A DNA stretch of 9,248 nucleotides, taken from assembly GCA_023430825.1 (NCBI GenBank), contig JAEYYL010000062.1, positions 1 to 9,248 on the forward strand. The letters are read 5' to 3'. Under the pieces are notes generated by a model. That model was given only the letters and a program-made list of their open reading frames with translations. It was not told the DNA's origin and did not search any database. The position numbers were made by a program, and so were the translations under genes. Of this stretch, positions 6,001 through 9,248 are shown piece after piece; the first letter of the stretch is position 1; every line of letters starts with the position of its first letter. This DNA is from Verrucomicrobiota bacterium. Its GTDB lineage: Bacteria; Verrucomicrobiota; Verrucomicrobiia; Opitutales; Opitutaceae.

Positions 6001-7833
6001 ATGCTGCCTCTTCGTTGGTTCTTCGTCCTCGTCGGACTTTTCGTTCTCACCGCGATCGCGCACCTCGGGTTATCCTCTCACACCGGCGCTCGCGCGACGC
6101 CCACCGAGGACAAACTCGACTCCGCCGAATTTTTCGCCGCCGCCCGCGCCGGCCAGCTCACCGAGGGACGCATCCTTTATCGCGGCCACGCCCTTGGCCT
6201 CGCAGACCTCGCCGCCACCTCCTCTGCCGGCGGCGCCACCCGCGCCGTCCGCAGCACCGCCCGGCTCACCGACGCCGATCTCGCGCTGCTGCGCGAACAC
6301 CGTTTCGCCGAGGACGACGCCGCCACGGCCGCCGCCGCCCGCCAGCTCACCACCGCGGAGCAAGCCGCTCGCGTCGCCCGCGGCGCGCTCGCTCCCCTCG
6401 GCATCCTCGCGCTCATCGCCGGCATCATCGTCTTCGCCCAACGCTACGCCGGACGCTTCACCGCCTTCGCCGGTCACCGTCTCCGCCCCGTCACCTCCAG
6501 CGTGAAGTTCTCCTCCGTCGCCGGCTGCGACGAAGCCAAGGACGAGGTCCACGAAGTCGTCGAGTTTCTCAAGGACCCCGCCCGTTTCGCCGCCACCGGC
6601 GGACGCATGCCCAAGGGCGTTCTCCTCGTCGGCCCGCCCGGCACCGGCAAAACCATGCTCGCCAAGGCCGTCGCCGGCGAGGCGAAGGCCAACTTCTACT
6701 CGCTCAGCGGTTCCGACTTCGTCGAACTCTACGTCGGCGTCGGCGCCTCGCGTGTTCGCTCGCTCTTCAAAAAAGCCCGCGAAACCGCGCCCAGCATCAT
6801 CTTCATCGACGAGATCGATGCCCTCGGCCGCCAGCGCGCCTCCGGCGATTCCAATGGCGCGCAACAGGAACACGACCAGACGCTCAACGCCCTCCTCGTC
6901 GCCATGGATGGCTTCGACTCCGGCGATGCCGTCGTCGTCTTCGGCGCCACCAACCGCCCCGACACCATGGACCGCGCGCTCCTGCGCCCCGGCCGCTTCG
7001 ACCGCCAGGTCTCCGTCGGCCTGCCCGACCTCGCCGGCCGCGTCGCGATTCTCCAGGTGCACGCCGGCGCCGTGAAACTCGCCGATTCCGTCAACCTCAC
7101 CGAAATCGCCAAGACCACCCCCGGCTACTCCGGCGCCGATCTCGCCAACCTCCTCAACGAAGGCGCCATCCACGCCGCGCGCCACCGCCACCCCGCGATC
7201 ACGATGGCGGACCTCGACGAGGCTCGCGACAAGATCAACTGGGGCCGCGAAACGCGCCGCAGCATGACGCCGCACGACAAGCGCGTCATCGCGTATCACG
7301 AAGCTGGACACGCCTTGATGCAGGTCCTCTCCGGCGAGGACACGATCAAACTCCAGAAGGTCACAATCATCCCGCGCGGCCGCTCGCTCGGCAGCACGCA
7401 CTTCACGCCCGAACGCGATCTGCTCAACTATTCCCGCGAACAGCTCGTCGCTCGACTCCGCTGCCTCATGGCCGGCCGCGTCGCCGAGGAGCTCGGCATC
7501 GGCAGCATCACCAGCGGCGCCTCGGGCGACATTCAGGAAGCCACGCGCACCGCGCGGCAGATGATCTTCGAATGGGGCATGTCGCCGCTCGGCTTCATGG
7601 CCCTCTCGCGCTCCGACAACGAAGGCCCGCTCGCCAGTCCGCAGACGCTGCACGAGGCCGAACACCATCTGCGCGAACTCCTCGACGGCAACTACGCCGC
7701 CACCACCGCCGCGTTGCGGGAGCACCGGGCCGCGCTCGACGCCATCGCCGCCGCGCTGATCGAGCGCGAGACGATCTCCGGCGACGACGTCCGCGCCCTG
7801 CTCGCGGCGCAGCCGGCCCGCGCCGCCGCGTAG
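6001..7833 (+). CDS. ftsH: ATP-dependent zinc metalloprotease FtsH
   Basis: The 610-residue protein is a complete FtsH: a hexameric, membrane-anchored protease that unfolds and degrades membrane and regulatory proteins. Two membrane segments (about 4-24 and 131-147) bracket a periplasmic region of roughly 105 residues. The AAA+ module has Walker A GPPGTGKT (211-218), pore loop LYVGVG (243-248), Walker B IIFIDEID (266-273), and the second region of homology ATNRPD to RPGRFDR (316-335) with arginine fingers R332 and R335. The peptidase has HEAGH (433-437; zinc ligands His433 and His437, catalytic Glu434) and the third-ligand region TSGASGDIQEAT with Asp510. All key residues are present, so it should be active. 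The pore aromatic is Tyr244, as in mitochondrial Yme1, rather than the Phe of E. coli FtsH. Length is close to the usual 610-650. The gene is divergent from hpf. Verrucomicrobia often carry several FtsH copies, so this need not be the main one. Confidence 0.97.
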   Translation: MLPLRWFFVLVGLFVLTAIAHLGLSSHTGARATPTEDKLDSAEFFAAARAGQLTEGRILYRGHALGLADLAATSSAGGATRAVRSTARLTDADLALLREHRFAEDDAATAAAARQLTTAEQAARVARGALAPLGILALIAGIIVFAQRYAGRFTAFAGHRLRPVTSSVKFSSVAGCDEAKDEVHEVVEFLKDPARFAATGGRMPKGVLLVGPPGTGKTMLAKAVAGEAKANFYSLSGSDFVELYVGVGASRVRSLFKKARETAPSIIFIDEIDALGRQRASGDSNGAQQEHDQTLNALLVAMDGFDSGDAVVVFGATNRPDTMDRALLRPGRFDRQVSVGLPDLAGRVAILQVHAGAVKLADSVNLTEIAKTTPGYSGADLANLLNEGAIHAARHRHPAITMADLDEARDKINWGRETRRSMTPHDKRVIAYHEAGHALMQVLSGEDTIKLQKVTIIPRGRSLGSTHFTPERDLLNYSREQLVARLRCLMAGRVAEELGIGSITSGASGDIQEATRTARQMIFEWGMSPLGFMALSRSDNEGPLASPQTLHEAEHHLRELLDGNYAATTAALREHRAALDAIAAALIERETISGDDVRALLAAQPARAAA

Positions 7834-7866
7834 CGGCCCTCGGGTCTGGCGGCGCACCGGCGCATT

Positions 7867-7884
7867 CCCACGCGATGGCGTGGG
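7867..7884. repeat. REP-like short palindrome downstream of ftsH
   Basis: CCCACGC-GATG-GCGTGGG is a perfect 7-bp stem with a 4-base loop, flanked by GCATT on the left and CTCCTCCGACG on the right. Read on the minus strand it is GGAGGAGCCCACGCC plus stem, reminiscent of bacterial REP elements mobilised by RAYT transposases. It has no T-tail, so it is a poor intrinsic terminator, although it could slow 3' decay of the ftsH transcript. Only one copy is in the window, so calling it a repeat is an inference. Confidence 0.4.
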
Positions 7885-7932
7885 CTCCTCCGACGAAATC
7901 GGCGGTCCAAGAGCGCCATCCACCCCGCCGCC

Positions 7933-8508
7933 ATGAAAAAAACTTTCACCCTCGTTCTCGCCGTTCTCTCCACCAGCGCGCTCGCCGCCGCCCCGCAAAC
8001 CCGCTCCGGCTCCGGCCCTTCCACCGCGGACGCTCCCCCGGCTGCCCCTGCGCGCGAAACCTCCGAGCCCAAAGCGTCCCCCGCCGCCCCTTCCGCCGAT
8101 TCGTCGTCGACCACCGCCGCGCCCATCGACAGCACCAGTTCGACCGGCGCCACCCCCACTCCGGTCAAACCCGCACGCGAACCTGTCCTCGTCGAAGGCA
8201 CGATGCGCTCCGCCGCTCCGGCTGCCGTGCGCGTTCCCACCGCACCGCCACCCGATATTCGCGAAGCGCAAACCGCGCCTCCCGCGCCCAACGCCACCTG
8301 GGTTCCCGGCAGCTACACCTGGAGCGACAACCAATGGCGATGGAATGCCGGTCGCTGGGCCTCGCTTCCGCAGGAGGGCGCCACTTGGGTCCCCGGCCGC
8401 TACAATACCGAGACGCGCGAATGGACCGGCGGCTACTGGAGCACCGCCCCCGAAGAGCCCGCCAGCCCCGCCCCGAAAGAGCAGCCGCAGTCCGCCGTCG
8501 CCGAATAA
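7933..8508 (+). CDS. Exported Pro/Ala/Ser-rich protein with W-x-x-G-x-[W/Y] repeats
   Basis: The 191-residue product starts with a clear signal peptide (MKK, hydrophobic 5-18, likely cut near ALA at 16-18). Residues 20-120 form a low-complexity Pro/Ala/Ser/Thr linker that is probably disordered. Residues 121-171 hold four W-x-x-G-x-[W/Y] units: WVPGSY (123-128), WNAGRW (137-142), WVPGRY (152-157) and WTGGYW (164-169), arranged as two tandem copies beginning ATWVPG. The tail is again Pro/Ala/Glu-rich. There is no lipobox cysteine and no C-terminal anchor, so a periplasmic or secreted location is likely. Related Trp/Gly repeat proteins (YXWGXW/BBXB-like) are annotated only as envelope proteins of unknown function; none can be assigned here. 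The ATG at 7933 follows directly on a CCGCCGCC stretch with no Shine-Dalgarno site, but the signal peptide fixes the start. It converges on the DUF1508 gene. Confidence 0.85.
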   Translation: MKKTFTLVLAVLSTSALAAAPQTRSGSGPSTADAPPAAPARETSEPKASPAAPSADSSSTTAAPIDSTSSTGATPTPVKPAREPVLVEGTMRSAAPAAVRVPTAPPPDIREAQTAPPAPNATWVPGSYTWSDNQWRWNAGRWASLPQEGATWVPGRYNTETREWTGGYWSTAPEEPASPAPKEQPQSAVAE

Positions 8509-8513
8509 CGCGA

Positions 8514-8549
8514 TCTAGCCCGCCCTCGGGCGAGGGACTGCCGGCTAGA
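8514..8549. terminator. Composite hairpin between convergent genes, possible bidirectional terminator
   Basis: Outer 7-bp arms TCTAGCC (8514-8520) / GGCTAGA (8543-8549) enclose an inner 5-bp stem CCCTC / GAGGG (8523-8527, 8532-8536) with a GGGC loop. The right arm contains the stop codon of the minus-strand DUF1508 gene, and the left arm begins 6 bases after the stop of the plus-strand gene. No U-tract follows on either strand, so it may work only with help or mainly as an mRNA 3' end structure. Confidence 0.45.
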
Positions 8550-8742
8550 CGTCCGACGTTTTCTCCCGCGACGACAGATCCTGCATCGTCGCCGCGGACG
8601 ACTTCCGCACCTGCTGGATCGCCTCCAGACAGGCTTCTCTCGTGGCGTAGGCTTCGCCCTGGGCCAGTTTCTCGTTTTTCTCGCCCTTCAGGTGCCAATA
8701 CCACTGACGGTCGATCGAGGATTTCCAAAGTTCGAATCTCAC
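8545..8742 (-). CDS. DUF1508 (YegP-like) small protein, single repeat
   Basis: The 65-residue product reads MRFELWKSS, then QWYWHLKG (13-20), AQGEAYATREACLEAIQQVRK (27-47) and a short charged tail. This is the DUF1508/YegP pattern: a beta strand FELWK, a Trp-rich strand for the usual W-R/Y-W-x-L-K, a small-residue turn before AYATR, then one helix. E. coli YegP has two such units; here there is one. The molecular function of the family is not known. The start codon is GTG (8742-8740); the next in-frame Met is far inside at residue 53, so GTG must be used or the gene is lost. No Shine-Dalgarno site precedes it. A 12-bp palindrome lies about 100 bases upstream in its probable promoter region. 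Confidence 0.85.
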   Translation of the reverse strand: MRFELWKSSIDRQWYWHLKGEKNEKLAQGEAYATREACLEAIQQVRKSSAATMQDLSSREKTSDV

Positions 8743-8839
8743 GGTGAGGGTTCGGCCGGCCCGCAGCGCCGCCCGGCGGCGTGGAGCGACCGGAGGGAAA
8801 CATGTCGGCCCCGCCCGACAATGAAACGCTCCCCGACTA

Positions 8840-8851
8840 CGTAAATTTACG
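8840..8851. promoter_or_regulatory. 12-bp perfect palindrome CGTAAATTTACG
   Basis: This AT-centred palindrome stands out in strongly GC-rich DNA, 98 bases before the GTG of the DUF1508 gene and downstream of the minus-strand terminator of the next gene. Its position suits a transcription-factor operator for the DUF1508 gene. No promoter boxes could be assigned with confidence. Confidence 0.35.
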
Positions 8852-8882
8852 CGGTGGCCGTCCTCCTCCCCCAGTAACGAAA

Positions 8883-8914
8883 CAGCCCCGGAACGCCGTG
8901 GCGCTCCGGGGCTG
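8883..8914 (-). terminator. Terminator hairpin after the right-edge gene
   Basis: A perfect 10-bp stem CAGCCCCGGA (8883-8892) / TCCGGGGCTG (8905-8914) has an inner CGCC-GT-GGCG pairing in its loop. On the minus strand it begins 32 bases after the TAA stop of the right-edge gene and is followed by TTTCGTTA. A T6 run (minus strand, complement of 8922-8927) lies just before the stem. On the plus strand no T-run follows, so it is read as a minus-strand terminator. Confidence 0.75.
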
Positions 8915-8946
8915 CGAGGAGAAAAAACCGCCTGTCGCGCCGCGCG

Positions 8947-9248
8947 TTACTCGGCGGCGCTGCGACTCGTGTCGGAAGGCTCGCTCAGGCTGCTGAACTC
9001 GTTGCGCGAAATCGCGATCGTGATGCGATCCTCGCCCGCGTCGTAGCTCAACTGGGAGAGCGGCACCCGCACCAGTTCGTTACGGCTGAAGAGGCCGCCC
9101 GACGAGATGATCGCGGCGGCTCCGTCCATGCCCGACTGCAGCGCGGAGCCGAGCTGGCCCGCCGCATCCGAAAGACCCGCCGTCGCGCTGCGCATCGCAT
9201 CGACGCTCGGCGAACCGCTGGTCGAAGTGGACGGGCGATCCGTGGTCG
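8947..9248 (-). CDS. C-terminal part of a protein of uncertain family, N-terminus off the window edge
   Basis: The minus-strand frame ending at TAA (8949-8947) is open to the right edge, giving the last 99 residues. The visible part starts with a Ser/Thr/Pro-rich linker, then an Ala/Gly/Ser-rich region (SATAGLSDAAGQLGSALQ), and ends with LVRVPLSQLSYDAGEDRITI followed by AISRNEFSSL, a beta-hairpin-like stretch that weakly resembles the end of a PRC-barrel domain. The similarity is too short for a firm call. An internal ATG at 9195 is possible as a start, but the open frame upstream and the linker character suggest a longer protein. A good terminator follows on the same strand, which supports this being a real gene. 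Confidence 0.65.
   Translation of the reverse strand, partial: TTDRPSTSTSGSPSVDAMRSATAGLSDAAGQLGSALQSGMDGAAAIISSGGLFSRNELVRVPLSQLSYDAGEDRITIAISRNEFSSLSEPSDTSRSAAE

Noticed and set aside
6070..8334. 754-codon minus-strand open frame opposite ftsH
   Set aside because: Gly/Ala/Glu-rich antisense shadow with no recognisable motif.
6015..8747. 910-codon plus-strand open frame overlapping ftsH and the W-repeat gene
   Set aside because: Arg/Pro/His-rich translation without domains, in a shifted frame of clear genes; a product of GC-biased codon use.

Overview
The window is GC-rich and densely coded. It looks like chromosomal DNA of a verrucomicrobial bacterium, most likely the Opitutaceae. That placement is inferred from the combination of a secreted PEP-CTERM protein, a DUF2264 carbohydrate-associated protein, a membrane-bound spermidine-synthase-like fusion and a W-x-x-G-x-[W/Y] repeat protein, together with mostly weak or absent Shine-Dalgarno sites. 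No rRNA, tRNA, CRISPR array, insertion sequence, integrase or phage gene was seen.

Layout. 1-1440 (minus): DUF2264 protein, N-terminal 480 residues, running off the left edge. 1441-1598: divergent gap. 1599-1916 (plus): small VOC/glyoxalase-fold protein. 1917-2141: gap with short palindromes, probably the regulatory region of the next gene. 2142-2837 (plus): secreted PEP-CTERM protein, closed by a perfect 12-bp stem terminator at 2866-2893. 3025-5292 (plus): polytopic membrane protein fused to a spermidine-synthase-like SAM-binding domain. 5312-5695 (minus, convergent): short-type ribosome hibernation factor. 5696-6000: divergent gap of about 305 bases with a nested inverted repeat at 5788-5815. 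6001-7833 (plus): FtsH AAA+ zinc metalloprotease. 7834-7932: gap with a REP-like hairpin. 7933-8508 (plus): exported Pro/Ala/Ser-rich protein with four W-x-x-G-x-[W/Y] motifs. 8545-8742 (minus, convergent): single-repeat DUF1508/YegP-like protein. 8743-8946: gap with a 12-bp palindrome and a minus-strand terminator. 8947-9248 (minus): C-terminal part of a protein of uncertain family, running off the right edge.

How the genes relate. There is no evident operon. Most genes have their own gap, and strands alternate. The hpf-like and ftsH genes share one divergent control region and both belong to stress and quality-control physiology (ribosome hibernation, membrane proteolysis). The PEP-CTERM protein, the membrane fusion protein and the W-repeat protein are envelope or secreted proteins, but nothing here ties them into one pathway.

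I found no clear new multi-gene system. The points most worth checking are the shared hpf/ftsH control region, the membrane fusion protein whose catalytic-loop spacing departs from true spermidine synthases, the FtsH with a Yme1-like pore tyrosine, and the unassigned W-repeat protein.
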